A stretch of 64,000 nt of DNA, from the NCBI GenBank assembly GCA_050084515.1, contig CM114272.1, positions 28,520,001 through 28,584,000 on the forward strand, given 5' to 3'. This document shows positions 23,627 to 33,479 of this stretch, one piece after another (positions within the stretch are counted from its first letter, which is position 1; each line of letters begins with the position of its first letter). This stretch comes from Blasia pusilla (lineage: Eukaryota > Marchantiophyta > Marchantiopsida > Blasiales). A program made the position numbers and the translations under genes. Under the pieces are notes generated by a model. It ran no database searches, was not told where the DNA came from, and was given only the letters and a program-made list of their open reading frames with translations.

Positions 23627-25283
23627 CTATGTTTGTTGATGTCTTAATATAGCAAGCTCTTCCTCCATAGTTTCAATCCATTCGGCTTTACTTGCAGCTT
23701 CTTCAAAATAACTCGGCTCTTGTTCTTGAAGGGTAGTCATCATATATGCATGATGTGTCGCAAGGAAACCTTCATTTATGAATCTATGAACTAGATGTGT
23801 AACTCTACTTGATCTACGAAGTTGTTTTTTAGAGGTAGATTCCTCTAACATCTAACTCGAGCTCTGACTAGTGTCAACAGACTGAATACGTACTCTTCCC
23901 ATCCATGGACTCATAGATTTAACTTATGAATCTAGGACCTTTCCTAATCCTGCACTAGTACTAGGGGAAGTTGAAGACAATGTCTGTTGGTTTACAATCA
24001 TATTCTCCCCCTCAATAGATGAGTTTAGAGGTGGAATAGGCTCAGATGGAGCATACCATGACTTTAGCTCATCAAAGACAACATGGCGACTAATAATAAG
24101 CTCCCTAGAGGATGGAATATAGCACTTATACCCCTTAGTTCCACCAGCATAGCCAATGAAGATACATCTTTCAAACTTGGGGTCTAATTTCTAACGTCTC
24201 TCAGAAGGAACATGAGCATAACAAATATAGCCAAATACTTTCAAGAAGGAAAAATCATGTTTACTTCCTATGAAGACTTCAAATGGAGTTTTATCATGAA
24301 CTCGTGTTGTTAGAGTTCGGTTGATTAAGAAGACTGCACATGCTATAGCCTCTGCCCAATAGACCTTAGGCATGTTCTTCTCATTTAGCATAGCCCGTGC
24401 CGCTTCAGCAATATGTCGATTCTTCCTCTCAGCCACTCCATTTTGTTGTGGAGTGTAACGGCAAGTCACTTGACGTTGGATGCTATTCTGACCTAAATAG
24501 TCATCAAACTCTGTTGAAAGATACTCTCCTCCTCCATCACAACGCAATTTCAGAATGTGTTCTCCAGTCTGCTTCTCTACTAGAACTCTGAACGTTTGGA
24601 ACACTGAGAATACCTCTGACTTGGCTTTCAAAAAATATACCCATATATACCTAGAGAAGTCATCAATAAATGAAACAAAGTATTGGCAACCACTAAGGCT
24701 ATATTGTGATGTTGTCCACACATTACTATGGATCAACTCCAATATCCTGGATGCTCTTCTACCTTGCTTTGGAAAAGGAAATCTAGCTTGTTTTCCAAAT
24801 TGGCAAGCAGGACATACCTCTAACATAACAGGACTCGCTAATTTAGGGAGTCTATTACTATAATAGATGATGAAAGACTCTGTAATCTTTGAAGATTCAT
24901 ATGTCCAATTCTTTTATGCCACACATTTAGATCTGTGACTTGTTGGCCGGTTTGACCATACATTGTTGTTTGAATCTCTAGCATAGAAACATCTAATTTG
25001 AACATTCTGCCAGATCTAGTTCCTTTGGCTATCGTAGTCTGGTCATCCATTGTTTCAATGAAACAGCCATCTGCGATAAACTTCACTTGATAATCCTGTT
25101 CTACTATCTATCCTACAGAGATCAGGTTTCTTGCAATGGTAAGAACATAGAGAACATTTCCAAGAGCACAAAAACCATATGATCTTTGGAACTTTACCCA
25201 TATGCGTGATATATTGGAACTTTACCGGTATGCGTGATATGATGTTGAGTGTCATCTCTTGTGAGCACAATTACAGGATCTTT
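23627..25283 (-). pseudogene. Copia integrase and linker to reverse transcriptase
   Basis: The HHCC zinc part is split by a frameshift (WHKRIGHM, then CPACQFGKQ). The catalytic core follows in one open piece at 24191-24826: LELIHSNVW, FIDDFSRYIWVYF, RCDGGGEYLS, TPQQNGVAERKNR. The first catalytic aspartate (normally HSDV or HTDV) is asparagine here, codon 24722-24724, so the enzyme would be inactive. TAG stops at 24191-24193 (before KLDPK) and 23627-23629 (where TWELVD is expected) fit single C-to-T or G-to-A changes. A partial tandem duplication of about 28 bp lies near 25188-25245 in the protease-integrase linker. Confidence 0.9.
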
Positions 25284-25289
25284 CACCGG

Positions 25290-26535
25290 TGTCGTGTCGA
25301 GAGCCTTTCTTCGAGTAAGGGCACGCCTTCTAGCTACGGCAGATTTGATCGACACATAGTGAATTCTCTAAGAAGTTCTCCTTTTTCAATACAAAATAAT
25401 TATGTATACTCTCCATTCTCTCACAACAGGTATCACAAATGGAAGTGCCGAGGCAATCACTTTTTCGTAACATCGGACCCCAAAATTCCTAACTATAAAA
25501 TCTCTATAAACTATTTTACGCTTGTATACGAGGAAGATAGCACAACTAGTGTTAAAACCTACTTGAGCAAGCCTATTGACATCCATAGATCCATATATAA
25601 GGACTTACAAAGTCTAATCCCATGTCCTTCCATATGTGACGATAGGAAGAATCACCGGAGTTGGGGATTGCATGATCTGGTTCATGAACGCCTCTCTAAA
25701 GTGATAAACTAAATAGCGAGTGAACCAGTGCCTATCTACAAAGAATACCTTGACATGGTATGGATTGAGGAAAGGAAATTTGGGCACAACTCGTGCTCCA
25801 CCCCTATCCATGCTTGACAGACATTTTCTACTCTCCTCAAGAATGGATTTTGGCGGAATTATTCTCCCAAGAGGAGTAATCCACTCTCATTGGGAAAATA
25901 ATAAACCAAAACATTAACTATTTTAGTATGACTAAACTCCTCTAAGGTGACCACCTCTCATCTCCAGACACACATCACACTCTAGAAACCTCTCGAAGAA
26001 TAGATCATGGTCAAGTTACTCTCCCAAGAGGGATGATCCACTCTCATTGGAAGAGCAAGCAATCCCAAAGCCATATACTCAAGAGTGACACGAGAGACTC
26101 AAGATGTGAAATAGAAGGTGATGAACCCTTGAAGGTCCCTCCTCTTTATATATTCACAAGGGATCCACAAAAGTACGAAATAGAGCTAATCTTATCTTGT
26201 GCCACATGGCTTCCTCTCAAGGCTTAGCCAATCACATTTTGACACAAGGAGATATTTTCTTATCTCTTCCAAAATATCCTCTTTTAACCACTTGATATTT
26301 TCCAAAGTACCCCAACTAACCTAGTCACCAACCAAGACTACTTTTGCTTTTATAAAGTCATCTTTTATTTATAACCTCTTTTTCTAAAGTTGGGCCCACA
26401 TAAAAGAGACACCATAAAGAGATTTAAATACGGGAATTTCCTTTTCCTTAGGCTAATTTACATAATATTAATAAAACTCTATCTAACACTTAATGGAGAA
26501 GGATTTTACACACTTGCTGATTTTACTATACGACA
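25290..26535 (-). mobile_element. solo LTR nested in the Copia element
   Basis: The insertion begins tgtcgtgtcg and ends ctatacgaca, giving inverted termini TGTCG/CGACA. The target bases caccgg occur on both sides (25284-25289 and 26534-26539). The real duplication is 4 to 6 bp depending on where the edge is drawn. The uninterrupted target (gagccggtgaaagatc) is preserved in the + strand copy near 6116, which confirms an insertion. On the minus strand a TATA box (tatataaag) lies near 26146-26154, mid-element, as in an LTR promoter. No coding sequence or second LTR is present. Confidence 0.78.
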
Positions 26536-26539
26536 CCGG

Positions 26540-26860
26540 CTCCAAACTACTAAACCATTTAGCTTGTGAGGTCATGTGATTTGATGCACCAGAGTCAGTG
26601 TATCAATCTTTTGTCGAGTCTTTCTTGACCATTGCTCCCATATGATGAGTCATGACCAAGAGATGCTCCATTTGTGAATGTTGTTGTTCTTAGTACTGCT
26701 CTTAGTGTTGTTGCTCCACATAGTTTTGTTGCTGTAAGGCTCTTGTTTTCATATCTGCCTTCTTCTTGAAGCAAAACTTTGCATAGTGTCCCTTTATCCC
26801 ACAGTAATTGCAAGATCCAGGGACCTTCTGATGCTGACCTCGATCCCAACGGTGACAAGC
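26540..26860 (-). pseudogene. Copia gag 3' part with zinc knuckle
   Basis: The minus strand encodes CNYCGIKGHYAKFC at 26771-26812, a perfect CCHC knuckle (C-x2-C-x4-H-x4-C), followed by a glutamine-rich stretch. Compared with the + strand copy, the segment equivalent to about 5213-5800 is missing at 26852, which removes almost the entire gag core. The gag start (MEYSSTAITREKLDKQNY) survives upstream near 26920-26970. Confidence 0.85.
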
Positions 26861-27420
26861 TCCTATAGTTCCTGACCCATGAGAAATTATTTCATGCGAA
26901 ACTTCAAGATGTTGTAATTCTGCTTATCTAGCTTTTCGCGTGTGATTGCTGTTGAGGAATACTCCATGATGAACGATTTCACTCACAAAAGTATAATTTG
27001 AGGCTTTCTACTGCTCCAATTGAAGCAAGGACCACTTCTTTACAGAAATCGATTTGAAATTTTCCAAAATTGATCAACTGTATGAAAGAACTAGTCGAAA
27101 TTCGCCTGTAGAGAGCAAACTGCACAACTTTTCTTCACTAATTGCACTTTCCTACACTAAAATTGCTACTGCAAGAGCTCAGAATGTCAGAATTGAGCGA
27201 TTTTGGGTGCATTGGAAAGCTCTACAACACACCCAGACGGCTTAATCGACCGAGAAAGCCTTCAAAAATGCCTCCAAAGTTTATCACCGTCAAAGCTCCA
27301 CCTGAAATCTGCACCCATTGAGCTCTGAATAAAACTTCCTTCTCCCAAACTAAAATTGTGTCTTCTCTTGCCTCTCTTCTCTCCTGAAACACCAAGAATT
27401 TGAAGTGATGTTTTCCTATC
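26861..27420 (-). other. Copia leader and gag start
   Basis: Untranslated leader homologous to 4531-5215 of the + strand copy, then the gag ATG near 26969 (MEYSS...). The frame ends in a stop about 27 codons later, just before the gag deletion. The short + strand frame across it is not a gene. Confidence 0.65.
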
Positions 27421-27432
27421 ATTCTGATACCA
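27421..27432 (-). other. primer-binding site
   Basis: On the minus strand this reads tggtatcagaat directly after the 5' LTR, a tRNA-iMet type site with changes in its last bases. Confidence 0.85.
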
Positions 27433-27738
27433 TGTAAAAAACTGCTAAACAAGCATAACTGGTGGAAAACGGCTCTCACACACACACACCACCATGGAGA
27501 ACAAAATTTGAAATGAGAGATTGAGTGAAGGCTGGTCCCCTTCTCAATCATATAGGGTATGTGCAAGCAACCCTAATCCTAACCTTAGTCTCGAGTTAGA
27601 CTAACTATGATTAACTAACCCTAGTTAAGATAATCGCGCTTAACTGACTAACCAAGATTAAGCTTCCCTACTTCGTATGAGTACCAAATATAGTAGTTTT
27701 GGTATCTCATGAGCTTGACTGTAACTCAATCTTCAATA
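27433..27738 (-). repeat. Copia 5' LTR
   Basis: The LTR is 306 bp, the partner of 21883-22188 with about 7% hand-counted difference. The target duplication acgat follows at 27739. Confidence 0.92.
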
Positions 27739-28059
27739 ACGATTACCCAAGCCATGGTGATACCAAGTGTCTTTTTGGACAACCAGAGTGGGGAGTTCCG
27801 CTCTTCTAGTCCCACAGGTTTGATGCACAACCGTAGCATGTCTTACTTGATTCAAAAGCGCAACCCTTGATGTGAGGAAAGGCGGTCTATTTGGCGTCAC
27901 GGTTACGAAAAGGAAATATTAAGCCTTGTCCCTTCAGATACATGCCTCTATTAGAGGCATGTCACCGGCATAGTCCTTGACTCGATAGGAGCTACTTGTC
28001 AAACTTTAGCTATAGCATGCGTTTGGTGATGCAATCGTGTCGTCTCATGCGATTATGAT
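27739..28059 (+). mobile_element. interior of the outer LTR element, resumed
   Basis: The frame interrupted at 21882 continues here (TQAMVIPSVFLDNQSGEFRS) for about 55 codons before a stop. The family was not recognised. Confidence 0.45.
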
Positions 28060-28722
28060 ACTGATAGAGTCATATATCACATCTTTTAGGATAGATCAAG
28101 GAGTCTATCGTAGGGCGCTTTTGATGATAGTGGAGGAGAGTCTCAAGAGGTTGAAGATGACTTGTTGAGGCCACAAGTAACGTGAAAGAGCAGGTTTTTC
28201 TCTTCGTTTAGGTTAGTCATTTGGAATCATATATAGAAATTTACTATTTTTGGTAAGTTTCCGTTTTGAATATAGTTGACTTTCGACTTTGGGAAGTGGC
28301 CCTTGATCCCCTAAAGTAGGTCAAGAGCCAAGGAGATGACTAGCGAGCATAGGTTATTGTGGAGAGAGCTTGGGAGAGGGAAGGTGGTTATACCCAATAA
28401 GAGATAGCTTTGGAGCTCATTCTCTCTTTGTTGAACCGCTTGGCATGAGGCGGCGGATTTATGGTCCTCCTTGCCTTGTGAGTAACCGAAGCCTCTTATT
28501 AGGAGAGTGGGTTTGGTTTGACATGGGGAGATAGATTTGTGTGCACCATGGAGAGATTTTGTTGTCAAAGAGATCCTTGATTTACAAAGAGAGATATTTT
28601 GATATATATTTGATTGTCTCGATGTTTGGATGCCATGAATTAGCATGGGATCGTGTGGATTTTTATTTGTCTTCGATGACAGTAATCTATGTTGTGTAGC
28701 GATGCGTATACACACGACACAT
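28060..28722 (+). repeat. LTR-like repeat, family B copy 2
   Basis: Aligns with 7480-8110 in the same orientation and ends gtatacacacgacac. It lies inside the outer element and is probably a nested solo LTR. Minus-strand frames across it are shadows. Ends are approximate. Confidence 0.6.
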
Positions 28723-29459
28723 TTAATGTGTTGATAGGGAGTATGGTGTTGTATACCCTTGGTTTTATCCTCAATTTCTAGGAGGATATGGTTGGTTATT
28801 GTCGATTATGACCATTAGCTGATGGATGGGTGAGCCATTTACCTATGCATTTTGCAAGGTGTAGTGGTGTTCCACGAGGTGATGTTGTAACCACGTTAGC
28901 AACATTCACAAATATTGAGTAGCTAATGAGGGGAGCATCCATGCGGAGAACATCTTGGTAGTAGATGTTTCCACAGATAGACATGATATGGTGAATGTCT
29001 CTTCCCATGGTGCAAAGACCTCTTCCCCATTGTTGGATACAAGTGTTGATTTGCAAAGGTGTATAGATGAGCTTGTGGGGTAGGTGTGCAACCATGCTTA
29101 TATACCAAAGTAGAAAAAGTCAAATGACGGTCGTACTCTTGGAAAGGGAACTTAATATCCTTGAATATCACACATATTGTGTGGTAGTGTCTAGACTCTA
29201 GAGGAAGGTACGAGAGTGTTAGATCTCTTTGGAGTGATTAATACTGAGGTTAGTTATAGCATTGCAAGATGGCATACATATACATTAACATCTCTCGATG
29301 GAGATGGTTGAGATGGATCCAAGGGAGACCATGTGTTGGAAGATATTGCGAGTATGGCAGCACCAACGATGGTAGATGTTTAGTAGAACGTATCAAGTAG
29401 ATATGATGTCCACTATCTTGAGTTAGAAGGACCCAACTACCAATTAGGAGGGAATTTGG
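28723..29459. other. interior of the outer element, nothing recognised
   Basis: Only short overlapping frames on the minus strand, with no domain. The stretch is bounded by two LTR-like repeats. Confidence 0.4.
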
Positions 29460-30190
29460 ATGGTCTTGGTATAAATGCATAAGTATGTTCTGTTCTGTGT
29501 AGACGTACCCATGTATTGGGAAGATTGGTGGTGTGTGTTGTGTAGATGTTACCAATGATGTGTATGTGCACAACTGTTGTCACATCTTAGTTAGCCGACA
29601 AGTAGAGTTCTACTATGTCGACGACATAGACGGTCAATGGGTTGTTTACGTGTAACTTTTTCTTGAGGTATCAAATGAGGTTGGAAATACGTCTGTTGTA
29701 TTGCGATCATCATTTCTGACAAGTTCCCGCTTTAGCTACTTTTGACCATATGACTTGTTGACTGAGTCAAGGGTCACTCAATAACCTGTGCACGCAGGTT
29801 ATCATTTTTAGAGCTATTTTTGGAGGAAGAGCTTTTGCCTCTTCCCAAGGGTATAAGAGAGGGAGAGAAGGCTTTCACAAGGCATCTTTCTCATTTTGAG
29901 CCTTTGGAGCATCTGTCTTGCTTAGTGTTTGGTAAGAACTAGGGTGCTAGAGTCCAGATTCCCTCATAGAGGAGGATGGATGTCACTTGATATCAATTCT
30001 AGATTCGAGAGTGGCTTTAGATATTTAAGCCATTTTTACTTCGATTTGCGTGGTCTTCGTGTGTATGCGTGAGTAGATTTTATTTGTGTGTGGATCTACC
30101 CATGTGTTGGGAAGATTGCTATTGTTTATTGTGTAGATGTGACTAGCAATGTAGATTGTGTAACGATATGTATGCGCACGACATTATCTA
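29460..30190 (+). repeat. LTR-like repeat, family A copy 2
   Basis: Partner of 19128-19853 in the same orientation. It has the same duplicated terminus at both ends (blocks before 29570 and at 30055-30185) and ends gcgcacgaca. With copy 1 it would delimit an outer element of about 11 kb that includes all later insertions. A matching target duplication was not found, so the two could also be independent solo copies. Confidence 0.6.
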
Positions 30191-31029
30191 TATTGATAGG
30201 TAGGCCTAATGTCCCATCTTTACTTTCCTCTGATTTTGCAATTTAAATTTTTACTCTTTTATTCAAAATGGATACTATTCCAATTTATAAAAAAAAAAAT
30301 CACTTAATCCCTTGAGAAATTCACTTAGATCATACTTTTAATTTTTGAAGTTGCAAGAATCTATATGGACAACATAGTCACAACTTATGCTAAGACACTA
30401 TTGTGTATGACTCACAAGTGACGGTGAGAAAGAGCAAGATCAATAATTAGAAATCTTCTAATTAGCTTTTCAACATTGGACCATCCTACAATTTTACACC
30501 TTATGCATTGATTGAAGTTTCTTGTGTAATAATGCTTATTGTTGTGAATCACTGTCTTATTTTCACATCCCTTCACTTTAAAAGGACCAAAGATTTAATT
30601 AAATGAAGGTATTTTAAAAATTATAATTTTTTTCAAGAAATCTTGACACTATTTCTGTAGAAAAAGAAATATGTGGGGCGATGTGCTCTCCTTGCTCTCA
30701 TATGCTATGCCTTCCCCATTCACTTGTACTTGGACCCGGCCACATGGGGCTTGGTAAATAGGGACCGAAAATACCGTCCTTAGGAGGACGGTGGGGGGAC
30801 AGGTGGGGGCTATCTCGTTTGGAGAATACGGCGGCTAGTAGGAGAGAGCGAGATTCAGTCGAAACTTCTCATTAAATCTGCGTTTATCTGTCTCTAACAC
30901 CCATTTATTTAATCTGGAAATTGTCCCATGGATCTTACCTAAGGATACAACTAATCCCATCGATGTTATTCCGGCTACGGACGAGTGCCTTGACACGCCT
31001 TAATTGACAGTCTTCTTGGCCGATTGCCT
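30191..31029. other. AT-rich spacer, then possible 5' part of the non-LTR element
   Basis: Nothing is recognised to about 30700. From 30720 the composition becomes more balanced and may belong to the non-LTR element that follows, but no frame is readable. Confidence 0.4.
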
Positions 31030-32290
31030 TTGGTGGAGTAGGTCTCATAGCGACTGAGTTAGTGGCATCTTCAGCTTTTTTAGGGAGTTGGGCCACTGTA
31101 GCACCCCTCCTTTGCTCCTGATTTTTGGTTAGGGATAGACCGCTACTTTTACAATACGTTTCCCAGGTTGAGGATGGTCTTTTCTCACTTCAGTCTTCAC
31201 TCACAGCTTGTAGAGACTCCCTTCTGGTTGAGGCTAGAGCAGTTCTTCCCGCTTTCTCTTCACTAGTTACCTCCGGATAGTCTGGGCTCCAATCTTCTTT
31301 GATGGAAGCCCACTTTGATGCAATGTTTAGAGCTACTATGTCGGACGGGAATATCCCCATGGAGGTTTGGGCCCGTATTTGCTCTTGCTCCGGAAAGGGG
31401 GCAGGCTCATGGGTGGGGGCTCGTCCGCTCATCCCGGCTTTCCGTATTGCACCACTTACCCACACTACATCGATCTTTGTTCGACTGGGCCTGCCCCAAC
31501 CAACGGTGGTTGGTTCGACATATTGCGAGTGTCGCCGGAGTCTGGATCCACTTGGTGTGCATTTGGCACGGTGTCCAGTTGGGGGTGAGAGGATAGCCAC
31601 TCATAATGCAGTGCGGGATATTATGTTCTCTATTGCTCGGGAGAGTGGATTCCATGTACAGAGAGAGAGGCACTACTCCATGCGGGATTCCCATATCCGT
31701 GCTGATCTCTACATGAGGAGGGAGTGTGAGGTGGTGGTAGCGGATGTTGCAGTGACGGATCCTACGCGGGAGGCGGTGCGAGCCCAAGTGGTGGCACAAG
31801 GTAGATTGTTGTAAGGAGCGGCGGCGACGGCGGTCAGGAAGACCCACATTTATAGTCAACTTCATGACGGACATCGTTTTCTCCCCCTAGCCATTGAGAT
31901 GTACGGGGCTATGGGGGAGAGGTTTGACTTGTTCCTTACGGATTGCGCCCATCATCTCCAGTCGAGAAATGGACTGTCCTTAGCCACTGCGATACTTTAT
32001 TATAGGCAACGGGTCTCCATAGCTTTGCAGCGTGCCCAGGCAAATGGACTTTTGCGGACGGGCTCAGGCGGTTGGAGACGCCAATGCTAGAGGCCCACTT
32101 AATAATAATCATAATTCTCTAGGTGTTATTGATATTGTGTTATTATTGATGATTTTGGTCGTTAGGGAAAAAGCCCCCTTCTTTCTCCTCGGGACCGATT
32201 TTGGCCCCTTTGAGTTTTTTTTGCTCTCTATGGCCCCTCATTTGTATCGCGATGGGTTTCCCATCCTTTTTTCTATTTATGATTACATTT
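31030..32290 (+). pseudogene. non-LTR retrotransposon, 3' part with zinc knuckle and nuclease-like domain
   Basis: A single frame can be followed with a few stops (about 31278 and 31812-31814): GGVGLIATELVASSAFLGSWA, then an open piece at 31302-31814, then MYGAMGERFDLF and LYYRQRVSIALQRAQA to 32090. After FVRLGLPQP it has a CCHC-like knuckle (CECRRSLDPLGVHLARC), GGERIATHNAVRD, and RADL...VVVADVAVTDPT. In related plant sequences as I recall them this follows a reverse transcriptase. The knuckle plus D...D pattern resembles the restriction-like endonuclease (PD-D/ExK) end of R2/Utopia-type elements, but that is inference. The 3' untranslated region (about 32100-32290) is shared with the truncated copy at 53.5 kb. 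The reverse transcriptase itself is absent or unreadable here. Confidence 0.7.
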
Positions 32291-33479
32291 GAACTTAATA
32301 TGATTCTTTATGAATGGAAATGCCTTACTCATAGTACTTACTAAATATCCTCGGCTCGCACCATCGTGCTTCGTTCGTAGACCATTCATTTTCCTTAAGT
32401 ACGTTTGAGGTTACCTAGTAATTAATGCAGCTATTAGTAGAGTCTTAAGTACCGCTTAAGTGTGACTACAGAAAGTTTGACTCGAATGTCATCTCGTCGT
32501 TGATCTCGATCGAGTCAGCACAAATAGTGTAATCGTAAATATCAAACCTGGAAGACTTTTAAGATGGGTCTTGATTCCCGGAATCTTGATGATGAGCTTA
32601 TGAGTGACCACATTGAATGCTTTTAGAAAAGCAAGGAACTGCCATCTCTTGTTTGGTAAGGAGGTTCCACAGTTCCACTTACCCTACCAAATTTCGGCAC
32701 CAACCTTTAGTTGTACGTTGGAAAGACACAATCATTGGTATGCCATCCATCCTTAAGAGAGCGACCACCTATTTTGTTGGACCTAACTCGTCTAATGAAT
32801 AATAGTACTTGTTTTGTACATGGAATGCAACTATAATCTCGTCCTGTTGGAATTAAATAAAAATATATATTATCTAAGCAATATCAAACAAAGTTATGAC
32901 TTTATTACTAAAATCAACTAACCAACCAACTTCGCTCTAGCCGATTAGTTCCACCGTCAGCCTGGTTGTTTGCATGAACTAATTGAGCTCTCTCTTTAAT
33001 GCATCCTCGTGCTCAAAAGTTAGTGTTCATCTGAATTTTCAAGCAACTCCCCCATTGTGATAGTCCGGTAATAAGATTCTCTAAGTTTGTAATCTTGCTC
33101 CTATGATAATAGATTTTGAGCAGTTTAAGAGAGAGTTAGAATACGTCTTGAACGAGTTTTCTTCCAGACATTTAACACTCGTTATATTTTTTCTCGTTTA
33201 TATAATTAAAAGGGATGGGATTAGAAAAACATTTGTCTTCTAAAGGTTTATCTAATGTTGACACATGTTATTTTAAGAGAGGGAGTTAAGATAAGATGAG
33301 ACAATTAAATTAAATCAGGTAAAGAAAGGAAGATTGGAGGCGGTGAATTTTTTTTAAAAAACAGTTTGAGGATCATCCGTGCATAGTGTCACTCTAGTGT
33401 CATATGCTAGTGTCATATGCTTTGAGTATATTTTAGAAATTGAATAAAAAAATATTTACTTTTTAATAGATGAGGTAAA
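32291..33479. other. AT-rich intergenic DNA, no gene seen
   Basis: Nothing with a recognisable domain, repeat or RNA fold was found. Confidence 0.5.

Larger units (their letters stand above)
21883..27738 (-). mobile_element. complete but defective Copia retrotransposon
   Basis: The element is bounded by two 306-bp LTRs and a perfect 5-bp target duplication (acgat, 21878-21882 and 27739-27743). Order on the minus strand: 5' LTR, primer site, leader, gag remnant with CCHC knuckle, protease remnant, integrase, reverse transcriptase, RNase H, polypurine tract, 3' LTR. It is dead: the gag core is deleted near 26852, a 1.25-kb solo LTR interrupts the protease region at 25290, and there are several stops, at least one frameshift and an altered integrase residue. 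I count roughly 20 differences between the two LTRs, so the insertion is not recent. Confidence 0.93.

Noticed and set aside
28311-29573. Several minus-strand frames of 60-134 aa
   Set aside because: They overlap each other in different frames, lie partly in LTR-like repeats, and have no domain.
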